Origin: Plantactinospora alkalitolerans
GTDB lineage: Bacteria; Actinomycetota; Actinomycetes; Mycobacteriales; Micromonosporaceae
Assembly: GCF_015690345.1 (NCBI RefSeq)
Contig: NZ_JADPUN010000151.1
Span: 1 to 34,139, forward strand
Length of the DNA: 34,139 bases
Direction: 5' to 3'
Shown here in pieces: positions 8,377-16,511 of the stretch. Position 1 is the stretch's first letter. The number at the start of each line of letters is the position of its first letter. The notes under the pieces were generated by a model. That model was not told the DNA's origin. It saw nothing but the letters and a program-made list of their open reading frames with translations, and made no database searches. The position numbers and the translations under genes were made by a program.

Positions 8377-8394
8377 TTTCAGCCAGAGCTGAAA
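8377..8394. promoter_or_regulatory. Palindromic operator upstream of the ArsR-like gene
   Basis: A perfect inverted repeat TTTCAGC / GCTGAAA with a 4-nt centre (CAGA), lying in AT-richer sequence than its surroundings. Its position 78 nt before the regulator's start fits autoregulation. Confidence 0.5.
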
Positions 8395-8544
8395 TACCTC
8401 GACGGCCAGCGGACCCACCGGGCATGCTCACTGTGCCGATACCGGGGTCACCGGCGTCCATGACGCTGGACCGGCCCTGCGGTGTGCCGGGGGTAGGGGA
8501 GGAACGCGGCACCCGGACGGTCCCAACGAGGGTTCGCGGCCCTT

Positions 8545-9642
8545 TCATCCGCGAAGGGTTCCGTCCGGGTAGTCGCCTTCCGCACCATGCCGATCCCCCA
8601 CCCCGATCCAGAGCGCGACCCGGTGATCCTCGTCGGTCACGTAGTACCGGGCACCGTCCAGTTCGGTCAGACCCTCCACGTTGTGCAACGGCGCGAGGTC
8701 CGACACCAGCTCGCCGGCCAGCACCGGGCCTTCCTGACCGGCACCCCACCGGAACCGCACGTGCCGACTGGGAACGTCTCCTCCGGAGGGATGCTCGTCG
8801 AGCAGCACCGAGCCCTTGCCGAGCGCGTCGATCGAGCCGATCACGGCGTCGTACGAGCCGTCGTTCCGGGACGAGAGCGCCCGGAACCCGGTGAGTTCGC
8901 CGGGCCGGGTGACCCCGGTCACCGCGTACGCCCCGACGACCCGTGGCCAGCTCCGCCGGTCGAACATCCCGGCCAGGTCAGCCACCTCGACGGCGATCGG
9001 TTCGCCCCGGTCGGTCACCGGGAAGCGCAGCCCGAGCAGCAGGGTGCCGGCCGGGGTGAAGGCCGCCGCCTCCACGTTCACCGGTAGGTCGTTGTCGGCC
9101 AACCGGCTCACCCAGGTCTTCGCCCGCGCGGTACCCCGGTCCCGGGTGGCGACGATGAACCGGTGCCGCACCTGCTCGCCAGGGGGCAGCACGGTGATGC
9201 CGGCGGCCACGATGGCGTCGTTCACGGCCCGGTGCAGTCGGAACTGGTTCCGTACCACGTGCAGCCGGGGCACCGGGACGACCGCGTCGGCCTCCCGGAA
9301 CCGCGCCACGAAGGCGCGACGGGGACGCAGCGGTCCGCGCTTCGAACCGAAGTGCGAACCCAGCACGTAGATCCACTCGCCGTACCGGGCCAGCGCCTCG
9401 CCGTCCTCGGTCCGGCCGTTCTCCGCACCGGCGTCCATCGGCAGGTGGTGGGTGACCCATCCGCCGTCGTACCGCTCGATCAGCAGGGCCAGGCACTGCT
9501 CGACCGACCCCTCGTCGAGCACCGTCCAGAAGGCTCGCCGTGCGCCGTGCGCGGCGAGCAGCGCGGGCGAATGTACCGGCAACAGGTCGCTCGCCTCGTT
9601 GCCGGCGACGCCGAGTTCCACCGTACGCAGAGGGCGGGTCAT
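8545..9642 (-). CDS. DUF3616-like protein, possible beta-propeller
   Basis: A 365-aa cytoplasmic-looking protein without signal peptide or TM segments. Stretches such as EWIYVLGSHFGSKRGPLRPR, ALGKGSVLLDEHPSGG and LHNVEGLTEL recall the DUF3616 family, whose repeated strands suggest a beta-propeller or phytase-like fold; this is a memory-based match. No catalytic residue can be named. ATG 9642 has no Shine-Dalgarno but TAGCAT ends 6 nt upstream, so it is probably leaderless. It is divergent from the Nudix gene, with only 36 bp between the start codons. Confidence 0.75.
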   Translation of the reverse strand: MTRPLRTVELGVAGNEASDLLPVHSPALLAAHGARRAFWTVLDEGSVEQCLALLIERYDGGWVTHHLPMDAGAENGRTEDGEALARYGEWIYVLGSHFGSKRGPLRPRRAFVARFREADAVVPVPRLHVVRNQFRLHRAVNDAIVAAGITVLPPGEQVRHRFIVATRDRGTARAKTWVSRLADNDLPVNVEAAAFTPAGTLLLGLRFPVTDRGEPIAVEVADLAGMFDRRSWPRVVGAYAVTGVTRPGELTGFRALSSRNDGSYDAVIGSIDALGKGSVLLDEHPSGGDVPSRHVRFRWGAGQEGPVLAGELVSDLAPLHNVEGLTELDGARYYVTDEDHRVALWIGVGDRHGAEGDYPDGTLRG

Positions 9643-9648
9643 AGGATC

Positions 9649-9654
9649 ATGCTA
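9649..9654 (-). promoter_or_regulatory. -10 element for the DUF3616-like gene
   Basis: TAGCAT on the minus strand, 6 nt before ATG 9642. Its -35 region would overlap the -10 and start region of the divergent Nudix gene. Confidence 0.45.
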
Positions 9655-9665
9655 CGAGTTCCGCC

Positions 9666-9671
9666 TAGGGT
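9666..9671 (+). promoter_or_regulatory. -10 element for the Nudix gene
   Basis: TAGGGT, 7 nt before GTG 9679. It faces the divergent -10 at 9649-9654 across 11 bp, so the two promoters overlap. Confidence 0.45.
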
Positions 9672-9678
9672 GACCGGT

Positions 9679-10248
9679 GTGCTGGATGCCCTGTACGCCG
9701 ACGCGCTGACCCTGCTCACCGCCTGGCAACCGCCGACCGCCGGTGCGGCCGGTGCCCTGGACCGGACCCTCCGCCTGCTCCGCGACGGCGGGCCGCAGGC
9801 GATGACCCGGGAACACCGCCCCGGCCACGTCACGGCCAGCACGCTGGTGCTGGACTCGACCGGCAGCCGGGTGCTGCTCTGCCTGCACGGCCGGTTCCGC
9901 AAGTGGGTGCAGCTCGGCGGGCACTGCGAGGCGACCGACCCGAGCCTGGCCGGTGCGGCGCTGCGGGAGGCCACGGAGGAGTCCGGCATCGACGGGCTCC
10001 GGCTGGACCCGGTACCGATCGACCTGGACATCCATCCGGTGCCCTGCGTCGGCGGCTCCCAGCACCACGACGTACGGTTCGCCGCGATCGCTCCGGCGGG
10101 CGCCGTCGAGCGGGTCAGCGCCGAATCGGTCGAACTCGGCTGGTTTACGCCCGACGCGCTGCCCGAGCCGCTGGCGGACGCCACCGAGCAACTGGTGGCG
10201 CCGGCCCTGGCGGCGTTCAGACGTAGTTCTCTTCGCCCCGCTCCTTGA
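9679..10248 (+). CDS. Nudix hydrolase
   Basis: A 189-aa Nudix protein. The box reads GGHCEATDPSLAGAALREATEESGI, the variant with one extra residue and Asp in place of the first Glu that is common in GGH-type Nudix proteins; the REATEESG metal-binding helix is intact. The substrate, a nucleoside diphosphate linked to something else, cannot be told. GTG 9679 is chosen because of the TAGGGT element 7 nt upstream; the in-frame ATG at 9649 would sit on the divergent gene's -10 site. The last 32 nt overlap the convergent manC gene. Confidence 0.88.
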   Translation: MLDALYADALTLLTAWQPPTAGAAGALDRTLRLLRDGGPQAMTREHRPGHVTASTLVLDSTGSRVLLCLHGRFRKWVQLGGHCEATDPSLAGAALREATEESGIDGLRLDPVPIDLDIHPVPCVGGSQHHDVRFAAIAPAGAVERVSAESVELGWFTPDALPEPLADATEQLVAPALAAFRRSSLRPAP

Positions 10249-11317
10249 GCTCGTCGACCAGTTTCTTGACGTCCTGGGCCCGGTCGCGGGGGCAGACCAG
10301 CACCGCGTCCGGAGTGTCCACCACGATCAGGTCCCGCAGGCCCAGCCCGGCGACCAGCCGGCCGGACTGCGGCACCACCACCAGGCGCTCGCAGTCCCGG
10401 AGCAGTACGCCGGGCTTCGGCTCGACCTGCTCGGCACCGAGCACCACGTTGCCGGTCCCGTCGGCCGGCAGCACCTCGCCGAGCGTGTCGAAGTCGCCGA
10501 CGTCGTTCCAGCCGAAGTCGCCCGGCACGGTGGCGACCCGCCCGGCCGTGGCGGCACCCTCCATCACGGCGTAGTCGACGGAGATCTTCGGCAGCGTGGG
10601 CCAGACGGTGCCGAGCACCTCCTCCCGCTCGGGCGTCTCCCACGAGTTCGCGATGGTGGTCAGCCCGGCGTGCAGCGCGGGCTGCTGCCGGGCCAGCTCG
10701 GCCAGGAAGACGTCGACCCGCCAGACGAACATGCTCGCGTTCCAGAGATGCCGGCCGGAGCGCAGGTACGCCTCGGCGACGTCGGCCGCCGGCTTCTCCT
10801 TGAACTCCTCGACCCGGCGCAACGACCCCGAGCCGAGCAGCTCGCCGCACTGGAGGTAGCCGTACCCGGTCTCGGCCCGGGTGGGTTTGATGCCCACCGT
10901 CATCAGCAGGCCCTGCTCGGCACCGCCGACCGCCTCCCGGACCGTCGCGGCCCAACCGTCCGGGTCGCCGATCAGGTGGTCCGCCGCGAACGAACCCATC
11001 ACGGCCTCCGGCTCGCGCAACGCGATCACCGCGGCGGCCAGCGCGATCGCCGCACAGGAATCCCGGGGCGAGGGCTCGACCAGGATGTTCTCCTCGGGCA
11101 GGCCGGTCAGTTGGCGGGCGACCGCGGCCACGTGCGCGGCGCCGGTGACCACCATGGTCCGCTCCGGAGTGGTCAGCGGCCCGAGCCGGTTGACCGTGGC
11201 CTGCAACAGCGAGTCGCCGGTGCCGGTGAGCGGATGGAGGAACTTGGGATGAGCGGCACGGGACAGCGGCCACAGACGTGTACCGCTACCGCCCGCCGGG
11301 ATGACGGCGAAGAGCAT
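10217..11317 (-). CDS. manC: Mannose-1-phosphate guanylyltransferase
   Basis: A 366-aa enzyme making GDP-mannose from mannose-1-phosphate and GTP, the donor for mannosyl glycolipids, glycoproteins and wall glycans. The nucleotide-binding signature PAGGSGTRLWPLSR stands at the N-terminus, VEEFKEKPA and LWNASMFVW provide the sugar-phosphate site, and the C-terminus is a short tail without a phosphomannose isomerase domain. ATG 11317 is preferred over GTG 11323: the signature starts right after it and a CATGAT -10-like hexamer ends 6 nt upstream. In M. tuberculosis the gene named manB (Rv3264c) occupies the equivalent place. A GT4 glycosyltransferase lies upstream on the same strand and could use its product. 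Confidence 0.92.
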   Translation of the reverse strand: MLFAVIPAGGSGTRLWPLSRAAHPKFLHPLTGTGDSLLQATVNRLGPLTTPERTMVVTGAAHVAAVARQLTGLPEENILVEPSPRDSCAAIALAAAVIALREPEAVMGSFAADHLIGDPDGWAATVREAVGGAEQGLLMTVGIKPTRAETGYGYLQCGELLGSGSLRRVEEFKEKPAADVAEAYLRSGRHLWNASMFVWRVDVFLAELARQQPALHAGLTTIANSWETPEREEVLGTVWPTLPKISVDYAVMEGAATAGRVATVPGDFGWNDVGDFDTLGEVLPADGTGNVVLGAEQVEPKPGVLLRDCERLVVVPQSGRLVAGLGLRDLIVVDTPDAVLVCPRDRAQDVKKLVDELKERGEENYV

Positions 11318-11323
11318 CAGCAC

Positions 11324-11329
11324 ATCATG
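11324..11329 (-). promoter_or_regulatory. Possible -10 element for leaderless manC
   Basis: CATGAT on the minus strand, 6 nt before ATG 11317; it deviates from TANNNT at the first base. There is no Shine-Dalgarno for this start. Confidence 0.3.
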
Positions 11330-11431
11330 CCGGACACGTGTGCCCGGTCACTCCGGCTTGTCGCGACGGTGCGCGACCAATCCGGCACGCGAAGCGATGA
11401 AAGCCCCGCTGACCTGGGATTCTTCCGATGA

Positions 11432-12577
11432 TCATGCGCGGGCCCGACTCCACGCCGCGATGTGCACCTCGGCACTCGACTCCCAGGTGAACTCCTTGGC
11501 CCGGTCGAAGCCCGCCTTCGCCAGCGAGAGGCGACGCGACTCGTCGTCCAGTAGCGCGCCGAGATCCGTCGCGATCTGCTGCGGATCCTCGCTGGTGTAG
11601 GCGACCGCGTCACCGCCCACCTCCGGCAACGACAGCCGCGGCGTGGTCAGCACCGGCGCGGCGCAGGCCATCGCCTCCAGGATCGGCAGGCCGAATCCCT
11701 CACCGTAGGACGGATAGGCGGCGACCAACGCGCCACCGAGGAAACCAGGCAGGTCGGCGTAGCGCAGATAGCCGGGACGCAGCAACCGCAGGTGCGCCGG
11801 TACGTCGGCGACGGCCCGGTCGATCTCGTCATCGTGACCCTGGCCACCGGCGATCACCAGTGCCGGCGGGGCGGGCCGGTCCTTCACCGCGAGGACCCAG
11901 CCCCGGATGAGGTTGGGCACGTTCTTGCGCGGCTCCTTGGATCCGAGGAACGCCACGTAGCTACTCGTGCCCAGACCGAGCCGGGCACGTACCCGCGCCT
12001 TCTCCTCGTCGCCCGGCGCGCGGAAAGCCGCCTGGTCGACCCCGTGGTACGCCACGTCGATCCGGGTCGGATCGGCGTCCAACAACCGGATCAACTCGTC
12101 CCGGGTCGCCTTGCTCGGCACGATCACCCGGTCCGCCCGACGCAACGAGGTCTTGATCGCGCTGCGGAAGAAGGTCCGCCGGGACTTGTCGTAGTGCTCG
12201 GGCTCGGTGAAGAAGGTGGCGTCGTGCACGGTGACGGTCACCGGACAGCCGGCCCGCAGCGGACAGGTGTAGAACGGCGAGTGCAGGACCTGCGCGCCGA
12301 CCTGCTGGGCGAGCATCGGAAGCCCGGTCTGCTCCCAGGCGAGCCGCGCCGGCCGGTGCGCCACCGCCGCCGGTGCCGGAATCACCTCCGCACCCGGCAG
12401 CATCCGGGCGTACCGCTCACCGTCCGTGCGCAGTGCGACCACGACCAGTTCGAGGCCCGGTCCGATGACCTTGCCCAGGGCGCCGAGCAGCCCGTCGACG
12501 TATCTACCAACGCCGCCACGGTCGGCGGGCACGCTGGTGGCGTCAATGAGCACGCGGGGCGGACGACCGGCGGTCAC
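11432..12577 (-). CDS. GT4-family glycosyltransferase
   Basis: A 381-aa GT-B glycosyltransferase. The N-terminal acceptor domain opens with VLIDATSVPADRGGVGRYV. The donor domain has FLGSKEPRKN and the EX7E motif in GEGFGLPILEAMAC, followed by PVLTTPRLSLPEVGGDA. This arrangement is typical of retaining GT4 enzymes using GDP-mannose or UDP-sugars. Being next to and co-directional with mannose-1-phosphate guanylyltransferase, a mannosyltransferase is a reasonable inference. GTG 12577 is supported by GAGGAG 7 nt upstream. It is not the GT2 rhamnosyltransferase found near this place in mycobacteria. Confidence 0.9.
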   Translation of the reverse strand: MTAGRPPRVLIDATSVPADRGGVGRYVDGLLGALGKVIGPGLELVVVALRTDGERYARMLPGAEVIPAPAAVAHRPARLAWEQTGLPMLAQQVGAQVLHSPFYTCPLRAGCPVTVTVHDATFFTEPEHYDKSRRTFFRSAIKTSLRRADRVIVPSKATRDELIRLLDADPTRIDVAYHGVDQAAFRAPGDEEKARVRARLGLGTSSYVAFLGSKEPRKNVPNLIRGWVLAVKDRPAPPALVIAGGQGHDDEIDRAVADVPAHLRLLRPGYLRYADLPGFLGGALVAAYPSYGEGFGLPILEAMACAAPVLTTPRLSLPEVGGDAVAYTSEDPQQIATDLGALLDDESRRLSLAKAGFDRAKEFTWESSAEVHIAAWSRARA

Positions 12578-12819
12578 TGGGCGACTCCTCGATCTGGTGT
12601 GGTGTGGGGAACAACACTGGATCCAAGCCTACGCCGCGCCCGCCCGAGCGCGTCGACTGCGACCCGTCGGGCAACTGTCTTTCCGATGACTCAAACCGTT
12701 CGCGGGTGTCGCTGGTCACAGTGGGTACCAGAACCATACGAATGAGTACTGACGGCCGCCGATGCGGCGACACCGACCTTCCGGCGTGGCCACCGTCGAC
12801 CGTCAACCGTCCGGGTCGG

Positions 12820-12825
12820 TATCGT
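12820..12825 (+). promoter_or_regulatory. -10 element for the TIGR03089 gene
   Basis: TATCGT, 8 nt before ATG 12834, with no Shine-Dalgarno in between. Upstream in the 256-bp gap I see only a weak inverted repeat (CTGGT 12712-12716 / ACCAG 12727-12731). Confidence 0.35.
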
Positions 12826-12833
12826 CGCGGACG

Positions 12834-13541
12834 ATGACCGAGAACATTGCCGGGATCTTCGCCGCCGCGATCGCCGCCGACCCGACCCGACCCCTGCTGA
12901 CCTGGTACGACGACGCGACCGGCGACCGTACCGAACTCTCCGGCGCGACCCTGGCCAACTGGGTCGCCAAGACCGCCAACCTGCTGGTCGACTCGGCCGG
13001 GCTGGCGCCGGGGAACTCCGCCGGAGTGCTGCTGCCACCACACTGGCAGACCGCCGCCGTCCTGCTCGGCTGCTGGTCGGCCCGGTTGGAGGTGATCGGC
13101 GGCCAACCCGGTGACCCGGTGACCCGCCCGGTCGACGTGCTCTTCGCCGCCACCGACCGGATCACCGAGGCGACGGCCTGGTCGGCCGGCGACCGGTACG
13201 CCCTCGCGCTCGCTCCGCTCGCCGCCCCGGCACGCGACCTGCCGGCGGGTTACGTCGACTACGTGATCGAGGTACGCGGACACGGCGACCACTTCACCCC
13301 CGAGCCGCAGGACGGTCCCCAGGACGCCCCGCTCGCCGCTCGGGCCGCCCGGCGAGCCACCGAACTCGGCATCGGTACCGGCGACCGGGTGCTGGTCGAC
13401 GCGGCCCGGCACCCGGACCCGGTGGACTGGCTGCTCGCCCCGCTGACCGTCGGCGCCAGCGTGGTGCTCTGCGGCCGGCTCGACCGGGACCGGCTGGCCG
13501 GTCGGACGGCCACGGAAAAGGTCACCGTGCAACTGACCTGA
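12834..13541 (+). CDS. TIGR03089 family protein (AMP-ligase N-domain-like)
   Basis: A 235-aa actinobacterial protein of unknown function. The sequence resembles the front part of an ANL-type AMP-forming ligase (LLTWYDDATGDRTELSGATLANWVAKTANLL), but it has no adenylation P-loop (TSGTTG) and no C-terminal lid with the catalytic Lys, so it cannot be a complete ligase. ATG 12834 starts at the conserved MTENIAGIF. From memory, Rv3268 of M. tuberculosis is the counterpart. It is convergent with acetoacetyl-CoA synthetase, a full-length ANL enzyme, which may be coincidence. Confidence 0.85.
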   Translation: MTENIAGIFAAAIAADPTRPLLTWYDDATGDRTELSGATLANWVAKTANLLVDSAGLAPGNSAGVLLPPHWQTAAVLLGCWSARLEVIGGQPGDPVTRPVDVLFAATDRITEATAWSAGDRYALALAPLAAPARDLPAGYVDYVIEVRGHGDHFTPEPQDGPQDAPLAARAARRATELGIGTGDRVLVDAARHPDPVDWLLAPLTVGASVVLCGRLDRDRLAGRTATEKVTVQLT

Positions 13542-13546
13542 CCGCC

Positions 13547-13597
13547 GCCCTACCCGGCGCCGCCACCCTGCCCGGTCGCCCTACCCGGCGCCGCCAC
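13547..13597. repeat. 20-nt direct repeat duplicating the acetoacetyl-CoA synthetase stop region
   Basis: The same 20 nt occur at 13547-13566 and 13578-13597 (period 31). The second copy contains the last codons and the TAG stop of the synthetase; the first lies just downstream of it. A similar arrangement is at 18330-18369. Confidence 0.8.
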
Positions 13598-15584
13598 GCT
13601 GCCTGGCGAACCGCTCGAAGGCGACCAGCGACTCCGGGTTCACCAACGCGCCGGTGGCGGCGGCCGAGTCGATCGGCGCCCCGGTGAGGATCTTCTTCAC
13701 CGGCACCTCCAGCTTCTTGCCGGACAGAGTCCGGGGCACCGCGCCGACCTGGTGGATCTCGTCGGGCACGTGCCGGGGCGACAGGCCGGTACGCAGTTCG
13801 CGGGCGATCCTCGCGGCCAACGCCGGATCCCACTCCAGCCCCTCGCCCAGCACCACGAAGAGCAGCAGTTCACCGGCGCCGCCCTCGTCGTCCTCCAGAT
13901 GCACCACCACCGAGTCGGTCACCTCGGGCAACCCCTCCACCACCGAGTAGAACTCGGCGGTGCCGAGCCGTACCCCGCCCCGGTTCAGGGTGGCATCGGA
14001 GCGGCCGGTGATCACACAGCTACCCCGTTCGCTGATGGTGATCCAGTCCCCGTGCCGCCACACCCCCGGATAGACGTCGAAGTACGCCTCCCGGTAGCGG
14101 ACCCCGTCCGGATCGTTCCAGAACCCCACCGGCATGCTCGGCATCGGCGCGGTGATCACCAGCTCGCCGAGCTGGTCGATCACCGGCGAGCCGTCCGCCG
14201 ACCGGGCCTCGACCCGGGAACCGAGACAACGGCAGGCGATCTCTCCGGCCCGTACCGGCAGCAGCGGCACGCCGCCGACAAAACCGGTACAGACGTCGGT
14301 GCCGCCGGAGAGCGAATCAAGTCGCAGGTCGGCGCCGACCGCGTCGTACACCCAGCGGAAGCCCTCGGCGGGCAGCGGCGCACCGGTCGATCCGACACCG
14401 CGCAGCGCGGACAGGTCGACCAGGTCCGCCGGGCGCAACTCGGCCTTGCGGCAGGCCAGCAGGAACGGCGCCGAGGTACCGAAGTAGCTGGTCCGGGTGT
14501 CGGCGGCGAGCCGCCACAGGGTGCCGAGATCGGGTCGCGCCGGCCGACCCGGCTCGGCCGCCACCGCCGGGTTGCCGTCGAACAGCACGATCGCCGCACC
14601 CACCGCCGGCCCGCTGACCAGGAAGTTCCACATCATCCAGCCGGTGGTGGTGAACCAGAAGAACCGATCCGCCGGACCGAGATCATGATGCAGGGCGAGC
14701 ATCTTGAGATGTTCGAGCAGGATCCCGCCGTGCCCGTGCACGATCGGCTTCGGCAGCCCGGTCGTGCCGGAGGAGTAGAGCACGTACAGCGGATGGTCGA
14801 ACGGCACCGCCGCGAAGGTCAGCGGTTCGTCCGTCCCGGCCGCCAGGTCCGCCCAGCCCAGGGTGCCGTCCGGCGGGGCGGCGTCCGGCTCCAGATAGGG
14901 CAGCACCACCGTGTGTCCGAGCGACGGCAGCGCGGCCCGGATCGCCGCCACCTCGGCACGCCGGTCGACCGGCTTGTCGCCGTACCGGTAGCCGTCCACC
15001 GCCACCAGCACGGTCGGCTCGATCTGCCGCCAGCGGTCCAGCACACTCCGGGTGCCGAACTCGGGCGCGCAGGAGGAGAAGATCGCGCCGAGGCTGGTGG
15101 TGGCCAGCATCAGCACGAACGTCTCGGGAACGTTCGGAGCGTACGCCGCGACCCGGTCGCCGGTGCCGACCCCGAGCCGGACCAGTCCGGCCCGGACCCG
15201 GCGTACCTGCTCGCGCAGTTCGGCGGCGGTCAGGGTGACCGGCGCGCGGGTCTGACTGTGCCCGAGCACCACCGGCGCGTCGTCGGCCAGACCCGGCATC
15301 CGGAGCACGTGCTCGGCGTAGTTCAGCGTGGCGCCGGGAAACCAGCGGGCTCCGGGCATTCCGGCGTCGGCGAGCGTCGCCGTCGGCTCGGCGTACGCCT
15401 TGACCTCGAAGTAGTCCCAGATCGACCGCCAGAATCCGTCGAGGTCCGTCACCGACCAGCGCCACAAGGCGGCGTAGTCGTCGAACTCAAGTCCCCGGTC
15501 GGTGCGCAACCAGTCCAGATAGGCGCCGATCCGGGACCGGTCGCGTACGTCGACCGGTGGGCTCCAGAGCACCTCGCCAACCAT
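13581..15584 (-). CDS. Acetoacetyl-CoA synthetase
   Basis: A 667-aa ANL-superfamily ligase activating acetoacetate to its CoA ester via an acyl-AMP. The N-terminal acetyl-CoA-synthetase-type helical region includes WRSIWDYFEV. The P-loop is YSSGTTGLPKPIVHGHGG and the conserved lid motif is GRSDATLNRGGVRLG. The catalytic lysine motif is RTLSGKKLEVPVKK, with the Lys near residue 623. Length and motifs fit acetoacetyl-CoA synthetase better than acetyl-CoA synthetase. ATG 15584 has a strong AGGAGGAG 7 nt upstream; longer in-frame versions run into the hairpins upstream. Likely role: use of ketone bodies or recovery of acetoacetate. Confidence 0.93.
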   Translation of the reverse strand: MVGEVLWSPPVDVRDRSRIGAYLDWLRTDRGLEFDDYAALWRWSVTDLDGFWRSIWDYFEVKAYAEPTATLADAGMPGARWFPGATLNYAEHVLRMPGLADDAPVVLGHSQTRAPVTLTAAELREQVRRVRAGLVRLGVGTGDRVAAYAPNVPETFVLMLATTSLGAIFSSCAPEFGTRSVLDRWRQIEPTVLVAVDGYRYGDKPVDRRAEVAAIRAALPSLGHTVVLPYLEPDAAPPDGTLGWADLAAGTDEPLTFAAVPFDHPLYVLYSSGTTGLPKPIVHGHGGILLEHLKMLALHHDLGPADRFFWFTTTGWMMWNFLVSGPAVGAAIVLFDGNPAVAAEPGRPARPDLGTLWRLAADTRTSYFGTSAPFLLACRKAELRPADLVDLSALRGVGSTGAPLPAEGFRWVYDAVGADLRLDSLSGGTDVCTGFVGGVPLLPVRAGEIACRCLGSRVEARSADGSPVIDQLGELVITAPMPSMPVGFWNDPDGVRYREAYFDVYPGVWRHGDWITISERGSCVITGRSDATLNRGGVRLGTAEFYSVVEGLPEVTDSVVVHLEDDEGGAGELLLFVVLGEGLEWDPALAARIARELRTGLSPRHVPDEIHQVGAVPRTLSGKKLEVPVKKILTGAPIDSAAATGALVNPESLVAFERFARQRGGAG

Positions 15585-15676
15585 GGTCCCGCTCCTCCTC
15601 CCCGGCCGGTACGCCGCTGTACCGGACCGGTCGCCATCCTGCCGTACCCCGATCAGCAATTCTGCGCCCGGAGCCC

Positions 15677-15715
15677 ACACCCCCACCCCCCACCTCATGT
15701 GGGGGGTGGGGGTGT
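15677..15715. terminator. 17-bp perfect GC hairpin
   Basis: The left arm (15677-15693, ACACCCCCACCCCCCAC) and right arm (15699-15715) are perfect complements around a 5-nt loop. It lies between the thioesterase stop and the synthetase start and touches the palindromic repeat at 15713. Likely a transcription terminator for the thioesterase; no U-run follows. Confidence 0.6.
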
Positions 15716-15767
15716 AAGGAAGGGCCCCTTCTTATCGCTTTCTGTATAGGAAGGGTCCCCGCTTAAC
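15713..15767 (+). repeat. Dispersed bipartite palindromic element, copy A
   Basis: A 55-nt element of two GAAGGG-CCCTTC-type half hairpins joined by TATCGCTTTCTG. It matches copy B at 24237-24291 (opposite orientation) with about five differences, the first 31 nt being identical. It starts 7 nt beyond the thioesterase stop codon. The second half hairpin is degenerate here. Confidence 0.8.
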
Positions 15768-15774
15768 GCCCGAC

Positions 15775-16296
15775 TCAGCTCACGGCGCGGTGGTCCTGGA
15801 TGGCACGGCGCTTGGCGAGGCGATGCGCCCGGCGGATCTCCGCCTCGCGGAACCGACGCTCGTCGACCGGGCTCTCCGGCAGGACCGGCCGCACCGGGCG
15901 GGGGTTGCCGGCCACGTCCACCCCGACGAAGACCAGGTACGCCGTGGCCACCACGATCGGATCGTCCTCGGCGCTGTCCCAGCGCTCGGCGACCACCCGA
16001 ACCCCGACCTCCATCGAGGTCTGCCCGGTCCAGTTGACCTGGGCGTGCGCGTGCACCAGGTCACCGACCCGGACCGGCTCGGCGAAGACGATCTCGTCGA
16101 TCGCGGCCGTCACCGCCGTACCGCCGGAGTGCCGGGCGGCCGAGGCTCCGGCGACGTCGTCGACGAACTTCATCAGCACGCCGCCGTGCACCGTGCCGTA
16201 GAGGTTGACATCCACCGCCGTCATGATCCGACTCAGCGTCACCCGCGAGTACGAGGTCGGTTTCCCGGGCGGTGGCACGACGATCTGCTCGGTCAT
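15775..16296 (-). CDS. Acyl-CoA thioesterase, hotdog fold (BFIT/BACH type)
   Basis: A 173-aa single hotdog-domain enzyme hydrolysing acyl-CoA to free acid and CoA. The active-site helix NLYGTVHGGVLMKFVDDVAG carries the conserved His-Gly-Gly and Asp. The strands IDEIVFAEPVRVGDLVHAHAQV and SMEVGVRVVAE follow the acyl-CoA thioester hydrolase pattern. The C-terminal tail is basic (FREAEIRRAHRLAKRRAIQ). ATG 16296 has GAGGAG 5 nt upstream. Its acyl chain preference is not visible. Two hairpin structures follow the stop codon and probably end the transcript. Confidence 0.9.
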   Translation of the reverse strand: MTEQIVVPPPGKPTSYSRVTLSRIMTAVDVNLYGTVHGGVLMKFVDDVAGASAARHSGGTAVTAAIDEIVFAEPVRVGDLVHAHAQVNWTGQTSMEVGVRVVAERWDSAEDDPIVVATAYLVFVGVDVAGNPRPVRPVLPESPVDERRFREAEIRRAHRLAKRRAIQDHRAVS

Positions 16297-16511
16297 GGCG
16301 TCTCCTCGCTGCGCTCGTCGGCACCATGACCTGGCAACCTGAACTGGCCGACTCCCTCGCTACGCTCGGTCATGCGGCAACGGTACGGTGCTGGCCAGGA
16401 GCCTCGCCCCGTCCCGTGACGCTGGTTACTCGGCGCTCACGGGGTAACAAGATCGAACTGTCCGGCGCTGCGTAGGCTGCCCGATCCGGCCGAAGAAGGT
16501 ACGGTGCGCGG
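16297..16511. promoter_or_regulatory. Divergent promoter region, thioesterase / membrane protein
   Basis: The thioesterase ribosome site lies in a CTCCTCGCTGCGCTCG block (16304-16319) that recurs imperfectly at 16354-16369. A TAGGCT -10-like hexamer at 16473-16478 points to the membrane protein, and GTTAC/GTAAC arms flank about 16425-16448. No convincing -35 is present. Confidence 0.3.

Noticed and set aside
12712-12731. CTGGT/ACCAG inverted repeat between the glycosyltransferase and TIGR03089
   Set aside because: Arms of only 5 bp, expected often by chance at this base composition.
13752-15749. 665-codon open frame opposite acetoacetyl-CoA synthetase
   Set aside because: Shadow frame with no domain, overlapping a clear enzyme gene and running through the hairpin region.
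12834-16296. TIGR03089, acetoacetyl-CoA synthetase and thioesterase as a biosynthetic gene cluster
   Set aside because: They are on different strands with strong terminators between them, and there are no synthase, carrier protein or tailoring genes.
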